Notes: generated by a model not told the origin, from the sequence alone. Positions 28,780-39,894 are shown, counted from the stretch's first letter. The stretch is 64,000 nucleotides of DNA from Jaminaea rosea (GCF_003144245.1 NW_020289975.1:1755496-1819495); one strand, 5' to 3'. A program made the numbers and translations.

Positions 28780-29202
28780 GTCGTGGCGGCCCTGTGGAGC
28801 TGGACTGGAAAGTGTCGTCGTCGAGATTGGAGAGAAGGGCCGGAGGATCCACCGCGGCAAAAGTTTCAGGGAGCGGGCGGCCTCACCTCGATGCCACAGG
28901 CAGGGCGGGGGGCGGAGAGACAAGACGCGCAAGCAGCCGGCGGGCCACGCAAAGCGGGGGAACCTTGGTTGCTCAATTCGCGCTCAAGTCCGTGCACTGT
29001 ACTTGGTCAATTGAAGGCCCCATCGCAACGCAGCCAGACCGCAAAGACGACGACGGTGACCGTGGCATCAAAGCGATAGAGTCGGACTGGAAGTAGAGCG
29101 AACAGCCGCGCATTTGGCAAAGCTCTGGGACGAAGAAAGGGCACCAGAACCGAGAAGCACTTAAGGCAGCTCCCCGTCCATACCGGAGCTCGTTTCGCCA
29201 TC
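28780..29202. promoter_or_regulatory. Divergent promoter, Zn2Cys6 factor / aromatic decarboxylase
   Basis: 423 bases between two outward-facing genes. The shared region makes the neighbouring decarboxylase a natural first candidate target of the factor, but no CGG-type site pair was identified with confidence. Confidence 0.35.
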
Positions 29203-31106
29203 ATGATGGACATTGAAGGGTAAGGCTAGCATGCGAGACTTCGACGAGGCGCGCAACTCACCTTGAGCTCCTCACACAGCTTTCGTCGAGCAGGCTACGC
29301 CGCCGTCGACCAGATCTGCGACTACTACGCCAGCCTGCAAGGCAACGAGCATCCCGTGGCCGCTCAGGTCGAGCCTGGCTTCCTCTCGAAGCTGATCCCG
29401 TCCGAAGCTCCGCAGCATGGCGAAGACTGGTCCGTCATAGAGCAGGACTATCAGACGAAGATCATGCCCGGAATCACGCATTGGCAGGCTCCCAATTTCA
29501 TGGCTTATTATCCTTGCAATGCGACTTTCGAAGGGGGCCTGGCCGACTTGCATGCTGCAATGATCAGCAATCCGGGTCGGTGATGGCGTGTGCTAGCCGC
29601 GAGAAGGCACGCAAGCTGACCGTCTTTGCGCGCCCACCTCGCCCTCGTCAGGCTTCAACTGGACCTGCTCCCCATCAGTCACCGAGTTGGAGATCATCAC
29701 CCTCGATTGGGTAGCAAAGGTGCTCGGTCTCTCTGACGACTTTCTCTCCACATCTCCCTCTGGACTAGGAGGCGGAATCATCTTGGGCAGTGCGAGCGAA
29801 GTGTGCGTCACCATGGCAATAGGAGCGAGGGAGAGGGCGCTGCGCGCGCTGGCCGAGGAGCACCCGCCGCCGCAGACAGATTCGACTAACAGCGCAGCTG
29901 CGGGACCCAGCAATGCGGCGAAGGCAAGTAAGCCGGACGAGGAGCTCGACCCCGAGGTCACCGTGTCCAAACAAGTAGACGGCAATGGCAACGCCCCGCT
30001 TGCTCCAGCCGCACGAGTCGCCGCCTCCGCCACGGTGCTGGCTAACAGTGCCCTCTCCAAATGGCGTGGCAATCTGGCCTCCCGCCTCGTAATGTACGGC
30101 ACGACTCAAACCCACAGCATAGCAGCGAAGGCAGCCATCATTCTGGGACTCGACTTCCGTGCCCTCGAAGTGACGAAAGAGGACGGCTTCGCCCTGCGAG
30201 GCGCTACGCTGAGGGCCGCACTGCTTGAGGATCAGAGCGTTGGTAGGGTGCCGTTCATGCTTGTCGCTAGTCTGGGCACGACCTCTTCGGGAGCTGTTGA
30301 TAATCTCCAGGAGATCACGGAGGTCGCAAAGGACTTCCCATCGCTCTGGGTTCACGTGGACGCTGCGTACGCTGGTGTGGCGCTTGCACTGCCTGAGCTG
30401 AGGGAGCAGTGCTACAGTGATGCACTTCGCCACGTCGACTCGTCAGTAGGCGCCGACTTCGTACTCGACATTTCCCTCCATTCTGCGCTGACCAGATCCC
30501 ATTCCTTCCTCCTCTTGCACCCACAGCTTCTCAACCAATCTCCACAAATGGGGCTTGGTCCAATTCGACTGCTCGCCCCTCTTCCTCCGCGACCGTGGCG
30601 TCTTGAGTTCGGCCCTCACCGTCACGCCTGAATACCTCCGCACACGCCAGGGGGACGCAGGGTCCGTACTGGACATGCGCAACATGCAGATTCCCTTGGG
30701 AAGGAGGTTCCGCAGCCTCAAGATTTGGTTTGTGCTGCGCAGCTACGGCGTGCAAGGATTTCAGGAGCATATCAGGCGGGGGATCAAGTGCGCGGACGTG
30801 TTCGCTGGGTTGATGGGAGAGGACGAGAGATTCGAGATGGTAGCCCCGCCTAACTTTGCGTTGCGCGTCTTCCGTCTGACAAGTGCGGGTGCGGCTGGTG
30901 GGGAAGACGTCGACGCCCTCAATCGTCGCTTCTGGGACATGCTTCAGACGCGCAACTCGGAGCTTCTCCTCACGCAGACAGTGTTGCCAGACGTGGGCTT
31001 CTGTATCAGACTGGTGCCGGGGTCGACGCTTTGCAGAGAGGAGCACATGCATGCAGCATGGAAGGTCGTGAAGGAGTGCGCTGACAAGACGCTCGGCGTG
31101 CAGTAG
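29203..31106 (+). CDS. Aromatic-L-amino-acid decarboxylase-like PLP enzyme
   Basis: Four exons (29203-29219, 29280-29575, 29652-30441, 30527-31106) give 560 residues. The first exon is only 17 nt. Family landmarks: GYAAVDQICDYYASLQ at the N-terminus, ITHWQAPNFMAYYP, the FNWTCSPSVTELE block, HVDAAYAG (Asp pairing with the PLP ring), and TNLHKWGLVQFDC with the Schiff-base lysine. The second intron has an unusual GTCGGT donor and the third GTCAGT; both joins restore conserved sequence. A stretch of about 60 residues rich in A/P/N/E after GARERALRALAEE makes it longer than the usual 480-500. The likely reaction is decarboxylation of tyrosine, DOPA or tryptophan in the cytosol. Substrate cannot be settled from sequence. 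Confidence 0.9.
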
Positions 31107-31187
31107 ATGGACACGAAAGCAGCGTAATGCTTCATCCCTGTATACTATTCAGATTCATGAGATGCTCGCCATAATACATGCGGCGAC

Positions 31188-32362
31188 TCAAACATCGTAC
31201 GCGAGCTTCTCCATCCTCACCTTGCCCTCCTCGAGGAACTTCATTCCCTCGGGAATGGCGTCCAAGCCTCCGCTCATGACCTTGATCTTGTTGCCCTTGA
31301 TGAGATGCTTCTCCATCAGATTGTTGACGATGCTGCCCTCCCCTGCAACCCACGATGCAAGGAACGCATGGTCGCTCTTGAGCTGCTCAGGTGAGAACTT
31401 GCCGAACCCACCGAACTTGAACTCGCGGCCAAGGAAGGAATAGACGAGGGTGGTGATGAACTCGATGTCCGGGCGAGCTTCCTTGGCTGCCTTTTCTGTA
31501 GGGAGGATGTTGACGACCTTGCCGCCCTTCTTGGAGATGGCATTGGCCGTGGCTACGGTGGAGCCCTTCTCGGAGAAGCAATCGACTGCAAGCTGAAGGT
31601 CTGGGTACTTTTCCGCGATCTTGGCGGGCGTGGACTCATCCTTGTAGTCGAAGACATCCTGGGCGCCAAGCTCCTTGATAGCAGCGTGGTTGTCAGGCGA
31701 GGCGGTGGCAATCACGTGTGCGCCCGCCAAGCGGCCAAACTGCACGGCGAATTGCCCAACGGAGGTCGATGCTGCCCAGACGAGGAGCTTGGGCGATTCC
31801 TTCGTCAGAGCGGGCGGGGCGGACAGGTCCTTGGGGATGGCGGGAAGACCCAGGCGAGTGAAGAGGCACTGGATTGCCGTAAAGCCGCCAATGCCAAAGG
31901 AGCTTGCTTGGGCTGGGTCGAAGTCAGTGGGGACGACGACGGAGGTGTCTGATTGAGTGGTGGCGTACTCGGAGAAGGTGCCTGCGTGTGCGCGAGATGG
32001 AGAATGTGCGAGGAGCGTCAGCCAAGGAGGACATTGTCTTGTGGGCGGCCATCCATGCTACACGCACCCTTCTCGGCGCTGTGGTACGACCCCATCTCGA
32101 AGAAGGCCACATTGTCTCCGACCTTGAGCTGAGTGTTCAACTTGGGTCCCAACTTGACGACGGTACCAAATGCGTCGCATCCGACACCGTAGCCGGGCGT
32201 ACCGAGGAACTTTGCACTCTTCCAGTCGGTCGGGTTGAGGGTCACCGTCTTTACCTTGACGAGGACCTCATTGTCCTTTGGCTCGGGGACGGCCACTGTC
32301 TCGACGCCGACTTTGGCGTCCGGCTGGCAACGGAGCGAGCGCATCTGGGCTGGGACGGACAT
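31188..32362 (-). CDS. MDR-family NAD(P)H oxidoreductase (enoyl reductase/quinone reductase-like)
   Basis: Two exons, 32362-32068 and 31981-31188 (362 aa). The donor is GTGCGT and the join reads SAEKGTFSEYATT. The N-terminal GroES-like domain has VKVKTVTLNPTDWKSA and GYGVGCDAFGTVV. The cofactor domain has LVWAASTSVGQFAVQFGRLAG, the place of the usual GxxGxxG, then VIATASPDNHAAIKELGA and VFDYKD. The zinc ligands of classical alcohol dehydrogenases are absent, which is typical of trans-acting enoyl reductase/ToxD-like fungal MDRs. It converges with the decarboxylase gene with only 81 bp between stop codons. Substrate is unknown. Confidence 0.88.
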
Positions 32363-32568
32363 GGCTGAGAAGTGATAATGTGGGTTGGACAAGACGTGAT
32401 GTATCGAAGAGGGAGGAAGAGAAGGAATGCCTACTCCATGGCCGCACACTTTAGGAGCGCTCTCTGCGGGGTCACGGCCCTAAGACTTCGGGGTGGAGGC
32501 CGTCGTCGTGCGCGGCAGGCGCACATGTTGCTGGTCATGAATTGTTTTCTTGCTCGCCTTGCTCCTAA

Positions 32569-32667
32569 GGTGTCCTGGTGTATCGGTTGCATGCTTTCTT
32601 AGGGTCATAGCCGACTTTAATTCGCCAATTCTTGGAAGAGGCGCCGGGTTCGACTCCCGGGGACGCC
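32569..32667 (+). tRNA. tRNA-Pro (AGG) with a 28-nt intron
   Basis: The 5' acceptor strand GGTGTCC (32569-32575) pairs with GGACGCC (32661-32667), including one G-T wobble. The D arm is GTG/CAT-type around the TATCGGTTG loop. The anticodon stem is CTTTC (32594-32598) with GGAAG (32634-32638). The loop begins TT then AGG (anticodon, 32601-32603) and G37. The intron is 32605-32632, directly after position 37, the canonical nuclear tRNA intron position. The T arm is CCGGG-TTCGACT-CCCGG. A T run follows at once (32669-32674). The mature length of about 71 nt is normal. All stems were checked by eye; the anticodon reading depends on the intron placement. Confidence 0.88.
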
Positions 32668-32668
32668 C

Positions 32669-32674
32669 TTTTTT
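32669..32674 (+). terminator. RNA polymerase III terminator of tRNA-Pro
   Basis: A run of six T one base after the acceptor stem of the tRNA. Confidence 0.85.
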
Positions 32675-33057
32675 GCACTTCGCGGCTCCTGGCAGCTACG
32701 GCAGCTTTTTTGGCGTTGCAGCATGTGTTGCTTGTCTGCTTTGAGAGCATGAGCAGCTGTAAGAGTGTTTGATGTCGCCGAAACAGCCGGCACATACCTT
32801 GCGTGGCTGCGGTGTGCCGCCGAGTGAGTCAGTTCGGTGGTGGTGCCTCGATGAACGATGATGGGGAGATCAACACTGAGGCCGGCCACAACCTTACCCC
32901 GGCTGAGCGTCGAGAACAGACAACAAGGAGCAGCAGAGCACGATATCTTCCTCGCCAATCGGCGCAGCAGACAGTAGCGACATGATCTTGGTTCCGGCGC
33001 GTGCGAGGATGCCACTCTGTCATCTTTGCTTGGCACGCCAGAGGATTGCCGAGTCTT

Positions 33058-33076
33058 GGATTCCTCTGTGGAATCC
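33058..33076. repeat. Perfect 7-bp hairpin
   Basis: GGATTCC, a five-base loop TCTGT, then GGAATCC. It sits 16 bp before the tandem duplication. Confidence 0.75.
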
Positions 33077-33092
33077 GCCTTAACAGAATCGA

Positions 33093-33152
33093 GCCCAAGA
33101 TGTCGCTACTGAAGCTACTCCAGCCCAAGATGCCGCTACTGAAGCCGCTCCA
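33093..33152 (+). repeat. 30-bp direct tandem duplication
   Basis: Copy 1 is 33093-33122 and copy 2 is 33123-33152, differing at only 3 of 30 positions. In one frame each copy reads AQD-V/A-ATEA-T/A-P, but that frame is closed by a stop shortly upstream. A partial inverted copy (CAGTAGCGACA, then TCTTGG after three extra bases) lies near 32972-32991. Confidence 0.85.
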
Positions 33153-34248
33153 GCAGTAACGGCTTGCGGCTTGCGCGAAGGCTCCCCAGCCGGTCGCATG
33201 TCGAGGCCGCGCGAGAGGATGACGGCGGCAGGCTCCAGCATCTTACATGGTTTGCGGCGAGTCGTCTCTGCCTCGATCACTCGGACTTTGGAGCTCGAGT
33301 CTACGTTTGCAGCTGAGCAACGGGATGAGCAATGACGACGCAGGCGGTACTGAGCCGGCCCTTATTAGGCGGCGAGGCCCGTCATTGCCAGGCGCTCCCA
33401 AAGAAGCCGGCTCGAAAAGCTAAGTTTGCGCATTGAGAGCCCTTCGCGCCAGTTCCGTTGCTTTTGTTGGCTACACGTGCTAAACTTTGAGCCGCCTTCA
33501 CAGTGGATCATGAGGGGTCTGAGTGGCTGCCATTTGTTGACCTGACCTTGACGTTGGCAGGGAGAGGACTCTCGTCATCAACGTAGTCTGCCGTGCCAGT
33601 GACCGCGCGCGAGTGATTAGAAATGCAGGCCGAAGCAGGGAGTCACACTACGGTCGGCCCTCGCACCGCCTGACCCCGCAGGAGGAACCCATTCATTGCT
33701 CTCGTGCGCTCATCACCATTTCTCGTGCCTGACCAGACGCTGGGAAGCCTACCTTCGCGATAGCAGATAGCAAGAAGACCATGCTCACGCTAGCCAGCGT
33801 GGGACGTAACGTCAAGATCACTACGGCCGTGGCAGACAACACGACCAGGCTGGAAGACATGAAGTAGCCTGAGGTTGCAGTATCGTCATCTCGCAGCCTC
33901 GCGGCCATCCCCAGTTGGCAGCGCGTCCAAATTTGGGGCGGTCGCCATCTCACACAGGACGCGAGACCATCGAAACGCCTTAATCCTCGCCTCGCTCGCC
34001 TTCTACGACGGTCCAACTGTCGATCGATTCGTCGCGGCGTCGTCTAGTTGTCTCTGCAGCCTCTGCATCCATCGCCGAGAGGCCGTTGAGATGGACACCG
34101 CCGTGACTGCTCTCGTGCCTAGCCGACCGGCGACCCTTTAAAGCTCATTGGCCGTCACGCGCCCAAGGCTCGTCTAGTGCCTGCAAGCGACGTGGATTGA
34201 AAGTTGAGTTGCTCCCTCTCGCTCGCACGGGCGCCGAGTAGTGCGAAG

Positions 34249-34257
34249 AATATAATG
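34249..34257 (+). promoter_or_regulatory. TATA-like element of the catalase gene
   Basis: AATATAATG, about 75 bp upstream of the catalase ATG, in otherwise GC-rich sequence. Confidence 0.45.
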
Positions 34258-34325
34258 GGGCTGGCGGGTCACGCTTTGCAATCGGCGCATCCCCACTACC
34301 CTACCATCCAACCAACTCCTCAACC

Positions 34326-36176
34326 ATGCCTAGCCAAGAAGTAATGGCCCACAAGGGCGTCCCCGAGCCCGTTCAGTACACCACCTCGAACGGCGCCCCC
34401 TACAACCAGCCCTACGAGGCGCAGCGCATCGCCAGTTATGCCAACAAGCAGATCGGCTCCAACCTGCTCCTCCAGGACTTCCACCTCATCGACCTCCTCG
34501 CTCACTTCGACCGCGAGCGTATCCCTGAGCGTGTCGTCCACGCCAAGGGCGGAGGAGCACACGGCTTTTTCGAGGCCACCCACGACGTCAGCGACATCTG
34601 CATGGCCGACTTCTTCAAGCAGGGCACCAAGTCGCCCGTCACTGTCCGCTTCTCTACCGTAGGCGGCGAGTCCGGATCGGCAGACACTGCCCGCGATCCT
34701 CGAGGCTTCTCAATCAAGATCAGGACGACGCAGGGCAACTGCGACTGGGTGTGAGTACAGCGCGTGTTGTCACCTCGTCCGCTCGTCGTTACCAGTATGC
34801 TGACGCGTGCCGTGTCCTCTTCCCCTTCCCTCGCCCCTTCCCCTTTGATTCCCCATCCTTCTACACCAACTTCTCTACCATCCCGACGCCCCATGCATCA
34901 CCCTCTCGTCGCCATCACCCTCGCGCTCACGTGACTCTGCTACCGCAGCTTCAACAACACTCCCGTCTTCTTCCTTCGCGACCCGGCCAAGTTCCCTCAC
35001 TTCATTCACACCCAGAAAAGAGATCCCCAGACACATCTGAAGGACAACGTGCAGTTTTGGGATTATTTATCTTCCAACCCAGAGTCTATTCATCAGTGAG
35101 TATCATCTGACAAAAGTGAGATCCGAGGAGCGCGTCTTTAGCTTGCCGCAGCACGCCGCAGTAACATAAAATAACATAACATAGCTTGGACTGCCTCAGC
35201 TGACCTCGCTCATCTTGGTAATTCTCCCTTCGCCCCCCGCAGGGTCATGATCCTCTTCGGCGACCGCGGTATCCCTCGAGGCCACGCTTACCAGCATGGC
35301 TACTCGGGCCACACCTTCAAGTTCGTCAACGACAAGGGGGAGTGGCAGTACGCTCAGATCCACGTCCGCTCCGACCAGGGCGTCAAGTACTACACTCAGG
35401 AGGAGGGCGTCAGGCTCGCTGGTGAGAACCCCGACATCTGCAACCAGGAGCTCTTCGAGCAGATCGAGAAGGGCCAGTACCCCTCGTGGACCGTCTCCGT
35501 CCAGACCATGACGCAGCAGCAGGCCGAGGAGTTTGAGCACTCTGTTGGAGATTTGACGAAAGTGTGGCCCCATCATAGATTCCCTCTTCGCCCCGTTGGC
35601 AAGCTCGTGCTCAACAAGAACCCCAGCAACTACTTTGCTGAGATCGAGCAGGCTGCTTTTTCGCCCTCGCACCTTGTGCCCGGCATCGAGCCCTCTGCCG
35701 ATCCCGTCCTGCAGAGCCGTCTCTTCTCCTACCCTGACACCCACCGTCACCGCCTGGGCGTTAACTACCAGCAGATTCCGGTCAACGCCCCTCTGGTCCC
35801 CGTAGCCAACTTCCAGCGTGATGGCTTCATGACCGTCAACGGCAACCAGGGCTCGCGTCCTAACTACATGTCTTCGATTCAGCCCCTCACCTACAAGGCG
35901 CCTAGCACCGTCTCTGCCTCGCATGAGAAGCTTGTCGCCAGCCAGATCGAGAACTTCCTTTCCAAGTTCGACGAGGACCTCGACACGCGTCAGCCTCGCG
36001 CTCTTTGGGAGAAGGTCCTCGACGAAGGTGCTCGCGAGCGTCTGGTCAAGAACATCTCGGGTCACCTCGGCGGCTGCCAGGACAAGGAGATCATCAAACG
36101 CCAGCTCGCCATCTTCAAGGCTGTGCACCCGGACTTCTACGCTGGTGTCTCCAAGGGCGTAGGTGTCACGATCTAA
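34326..36176 (+). CDS. CTA1: Heme catalase
   Basis: Three exons, 34326-34750, 34949-35095 and 35243-36176 (501 aa). The second join gives [15 protein letters not shown]. Catalase landmarks are all present: [15 protein letters not shown] with the distal His, [19 protein letters not shown], the Asn of the distal pocket in VFNNTPVFF, and [14 protein letters not shown] with the proximal heme-ligand Tyr. The length fits the small-subunit, NADPH-binding clade 3. It converts hydrogen peroxide to water and oxygen. The C-terminus (KGVGVTI) has no SKL-type peroxisomal signal, so cytosolic or non-PTS1 import is suggested. The two introns are longer (198 and 147 nt) than most in this window. Confidence 0.97.
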
Positions 36177-36907
36177 GGCGGGCGCGCTAGAGATGCGATG
36201 GCCTCGGCCGACAGATACCGGATGATTGAGCTTCTCTAGCACCTCTCTTATTGTGAAATACATATATTGATTCCCATCCTCTCCCCCCTGCCTCCCCTTG
36301 CCCCACATGTTCCTTGCCAATCGCACGACGCAATGCCACCAACGCTCAAATCGCGACCGCCGCCTATTGCTCACAGCTCGTGAACCAAGGAGTCCTAGCC
36401 GAGGCGCCGCGCCTGTGAGAGCACTTCTGCTCCACTCGTCGCGTTACTCATTGATACCACGGCCGTCCACAATTTCGTCAAGGCCAGCCTTCCACATTAG
36501 CATGCAATGTCCCCCCTGCCTGATCCTTCTCTGCCTGATATGCTCGGCCGTCTCCTCCAATGCGACCCGGACAACACTCATTGAAAAATCGAACACTCAT
36601 GTCACCGTCATCATGCCTCACTCGCACCGGTCGTGTGCATAGCGTGTGCTTCTCATTGAGAACGGATGGGAAACGAAGACGTAAAGAGAAGACGAATGAA
36701 ATGAGATGGGTCAAGACGTGCTAATGGTACAGAAGAGAAGAACGGCGGACGAGGGTGTAGCGCGGCCACGCCTCTGCGCCCGGTGCACAAAGCTTGCAAG
36801 CCATGTATGACTACTTGAGATGTGTGACTGACGGTAGTTGAGGGAGATGTGTGTGTACTGCTACCTGCCACAGCGTGCTTCTCTATGCGACGTACTCCTA
36901 TGCCACC
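36177..36907. other. Convergent intergenic region, catalase / amino acid transporter
   Basis: 731 bases between two 3' ends. Apart from probable 3' UTRs nothing was identified. No open frame here has supporting features. Confidence 0.4.
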
Positions 36908-39046
36908 TTAGATGGCGTTGTTGGCGCAGCCGAAAGGCGCCTTAACAGCTCCAGATGCGTACCCATCAATGATGGCCTGCACGGACGTGTACGTCCCGAC
37001 AGCAAAGACGAAGACGCCCACGCAGATGAGGACTACGTTGAAGGCGCTCTCTGCCTTCCTCCAGACGGGCTGACCTGTCCAGAGCTGCCCCTCGTGAGTA
37101 CGGTAGAAGGCCATGGAGCAGAGGATGAATCCGATCCACCCATCGAAGAGGGCGCTCAGCAGACTGATCAAGGTGCCGAAGAAGGGGATGGCCTCTCCGA
37201 CGATCCAACCGAACACCCAAGTGGTGAAGACGATGGCCGTCCAACCTGTCCAGCCGATGACGGTGTGGTTGGCAAAGTGACGCGTCTTGCCGAAGAAGCG
37301 GACAAAGAGGTACTTGGCCACGACGGCGGCGTAGATGATGCCGATGATGATCGTCGTGGGGAGGACGAAGCTGAAGGCGATCTTCTTGAAGACGGGCTTG
37401 AGGACCGTGACAGCCGGTGCGCCCGTGTATTGGCCAGAGTAGTAGTAGACAACGATTCCCACAGTGAGGAAGAGGGCGAATTCGGCGATCGTGACCGCAT
37501 AGAGGGCCTTGGGGAAGTCTTCAGGCTGCTTCATCTCTGCGATGAAGGACTGCGAGAGCGGGCAAAGAGAGACGGAGCATTCGAGTGAGCGGAAGGAGGC
37601 ACGGTGGTGGCGTACACGCGCTACTCACAGGGTAGACGATCTGACCGACCCAAGTGAACAAGATGTTGAGCAGAGCGTTGAAGCCTGCCACAAAAGTCGT
37701 GCCCTTGGGAGCCCAAGCGGTGATGACGACGGGCTCGTCGGGGTTGAAGCCTGCGGGGTTCCTACCCTGTGCTCCGCTGAAGGCCAGCGTCAGAATGATT
37801 GCGATTCCCATGGTAACTGTAGTGCGAGCGAGTGGGTGTAGAGGGAGGGTGGGGAGAAGAAGAGGGGTACAAGGGGGGAGAAGGTGGGACGATGCCGGGT
37901 GAGCGGATTGATGCTCACGCCAATAGCAGCATGCCGCTGGAGAAGTCCAATGTTCGAGCACCTATAACAGGGCACTTAAATGGAGTCTCAAGGGCAGCCC
38001 GTGTTGTTCATAGCCCTCCATCTTGAGGTCTTAACCGCCACGTCCCCGCCGTGTGCCACTCCCCTCCAGGTCGACACCTCTCTTCTGGCCCCAAAGCCAT
38101 CCTCACGTCTCGTCGTATCACGTCACATGCTGCACACAATGCCTACTCACTGGCTGAGACAATGCCCATGAGCGCAACGTGCTCAAGCTTCCTAGGGAGA
38201 GTTCCGATGGCTGAGACCACGGTGATGATGATGGACGCTCCGACCGTGCACAAGCTGCAGAGGGCGCGAGGGGTGAGACGCTGGTAAGCATGGGGTTGAC
38301 GAGTCTCGGATGTTTCAGCCGCTTTCGAACTCACTAGCCAGGCGCAGCCAGGGTATTGATGATCTCAGCGCCGGTCAGCGTGTGCAGACCCATGAGGAAG
38401 GTATTGTTGAGAACGAGGACGAGGGCCGTGATCTCATAGAAGATCCAGTGGCCACCAAAGAGATGCCTGCCAATGTCTGCAATGTTGACAAGCTGGGGGT
38501 ACTTGAGGCAATAGGCGTGGAGGAGCAGGGAGGTGTACAGATTGACGGAGCCGAGGATGATTGTCGAGAGAATACCGCCTGCCATGCCGAGGGTCTGGAA
38601 GGCGTAGGGAAATGAGAGGATGGCAAGGCAAACGTACTCGCCAAAGAGGAGGGCGCTGTGCAGCGAGGAAGAGCATGTAGAGCGGTGGCCAGTCAGTAAA
38701 GAATGATTGCTTTGTATGCTGCGTTGATCCCTCGCCCTAGCACTCACGCAGCCTTCTTCCAACTCATTGTCTTATAGTTGATCTCCTCGCTCGAGTTGAC
38801 CGAGAAGACGTCAGCACGAGGCTCACCTCCACCCTCACCGTCGTCGATGGCCTTTTGCTTCTTCTCCTTCTCGTTGATGGCATGGTCGCTGCCGCCAGTC
38901 TCGGTCATGCTGTTCGACTCGGCGACAGGCGACGAAGACTCAACATCGTAGGCTCCCGCCTGGCCATTGGTACCGACGCCGGAGCGAACAGAGTGAAGAG
39001 AGGCTGCGTCGGCAGCCGTGGGCACTTCCTGGCGCATTCCGGGCAT
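36908..39046 (-). CDS. AAAP-family amino acid transporter
   Basis: Five exons: 39046-38748, 38655-38335, 38254-38151, 37816-37629 and 37549-36908 (517 aa). Exon 3 is supported by a pyrimidine-rich CTCTGCAG acceptor that joins LAAPGY to LCTVGASIIITVV. A hydrophilic N-tail of about 95 residues precedes the first helix. Family landmarks follow: LFGEYVCLAILSFPYAFQTLG, LHTLTGAEIINTL, ISA-type MGIAIILTLAFSG, PSFIAEMKQPEDFPKAL and FFGTLISLLSALFDGWIG. Ten to eleven membrane helices are expected. This is the neutral/aromatic amino acid transporter group (Mtr/N-amino acid transport type), at the plasma membrane or vacuole. Substrate is unresolved. Confidence 0.92.
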
Positions 39047-39894
39047 GCTGGGCGAGCTTGCTTCGTCGTGGCGGGCGTAGTAGTGATGGTGCTCAAAGGA
39101 TGGATGGAAAGGGGCTAGTGCGAAAGTCTATCCGTGCAGCTGTTGGTGGGGTCGATGGTGGTGGTGGTAAAGAAAGGAAGACTTGCTTGCGTGATGAGTG
39201 CGAAAGACGTCCGAAGTCACGTCACGTCTCAGCGATGCTTTGCCCCCCGGTCTCCAGGGCCCAATATCCCAATATCACTTCATCCGGCGGACGACGGCGG
39301 TGAGTGTGAGTGCGGTCGGCGTACGAATACTAAGTGGCGGCGGTAGCAGCGGCGGCGGGCGGCTGCACAGGCAGCGGACTACGCAAGTCGAGGACGAGGG
39401 TCCACCTTGACTGGCCGTGCGCCGCGAGTAGAGATGCTCAACGACGTCGATGAACGCCGGCAGATGGCAAAAAGCACAGCAACTTTCCGCGGGCCCACGG
39501 CTCCATGGCTCCCTCGCGGGGCGTAATTCGTGTCTCGTCGTGTGGAGCCCACTCAACGCAAATTTCTCGACTGCTACACGCATTTCGTCGCCGCTCTTGG
39601 CTCTCGCTCGCGAGCTCGCTCACCGTTCACTCTTGGTGCGCTGCGTTCACCCACGAGATGTGTCTGGCCAGATCTGCCGTGTGCCTGAACGCCGGTCTGG
39701 CGCAATTGCCGCACAGCATGGCAGAGCACGAGCGAGACGAGAAGCGATGTAGAGAGGCTGGCTCGAAAGGCCTGTCGCATCGGGAGAGGCGGCGCTGCTG
39801 GGAAAACGAATGGCAGGTTCGATTTCAAAATAGGCCGAAGACACGCCTGCGATGCCAGCTACCGTGTTACAGTGCAATTAACGTCGTCACAACG
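39047..39894. promoter_or_regulatory. Upstream region of the amino acid transporter
   Basis: 848 bases between the transporter start and the 3' end of the asteroid-like gene on the same strand. The open frames here are not conserved-looking. No repeat or RNA gene was seen. Confidence 0.4.

Larger units (their letters stand above)
32675..34325. other. Long intergenic region between tRNA-Pro and the catalase gene
   Basis: 1.65 kb. The first half holds a perfect short hairpin, a 30-bp tandem duplication and an inverted partial copy of it (listed separately). The second half holds a 71-codon minus-strand open frame with two hydrophobic stretches (33693-33908) of doubtful status. The last 100 bases are the catalase core promoter. 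No intact mobile element was seen. Confidence 0.5.

Noticed and set aside
33093-33152. Tandem repeat as a coding protein repeat
   Set aside because: The only sensible frame (AQDxATEAxP) is closed by a nearby stop and no gene model could be built.
32675-33700. LTR retrotransposon remnant beside the tRNA
   Set aside because: tRNA flanks are favoured targets, but no TG..CA ends, no flanking target duplication and no reverse transcriptase or integrase sequence were seen.
35196-36374. 392-codon open frame antisense to catalase exon 3
   Set aside because: It mirrors the codon bias of the catalase coding strand; catalase motifs on the plus strand are unambiguous and the antisense product has no features.
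36851-37588. 245-codon plus-strand open frame over the transporter gene
   Set aside because: Acidic, featureless translation antisense to a clearly conserved multi-helix transporter exon.
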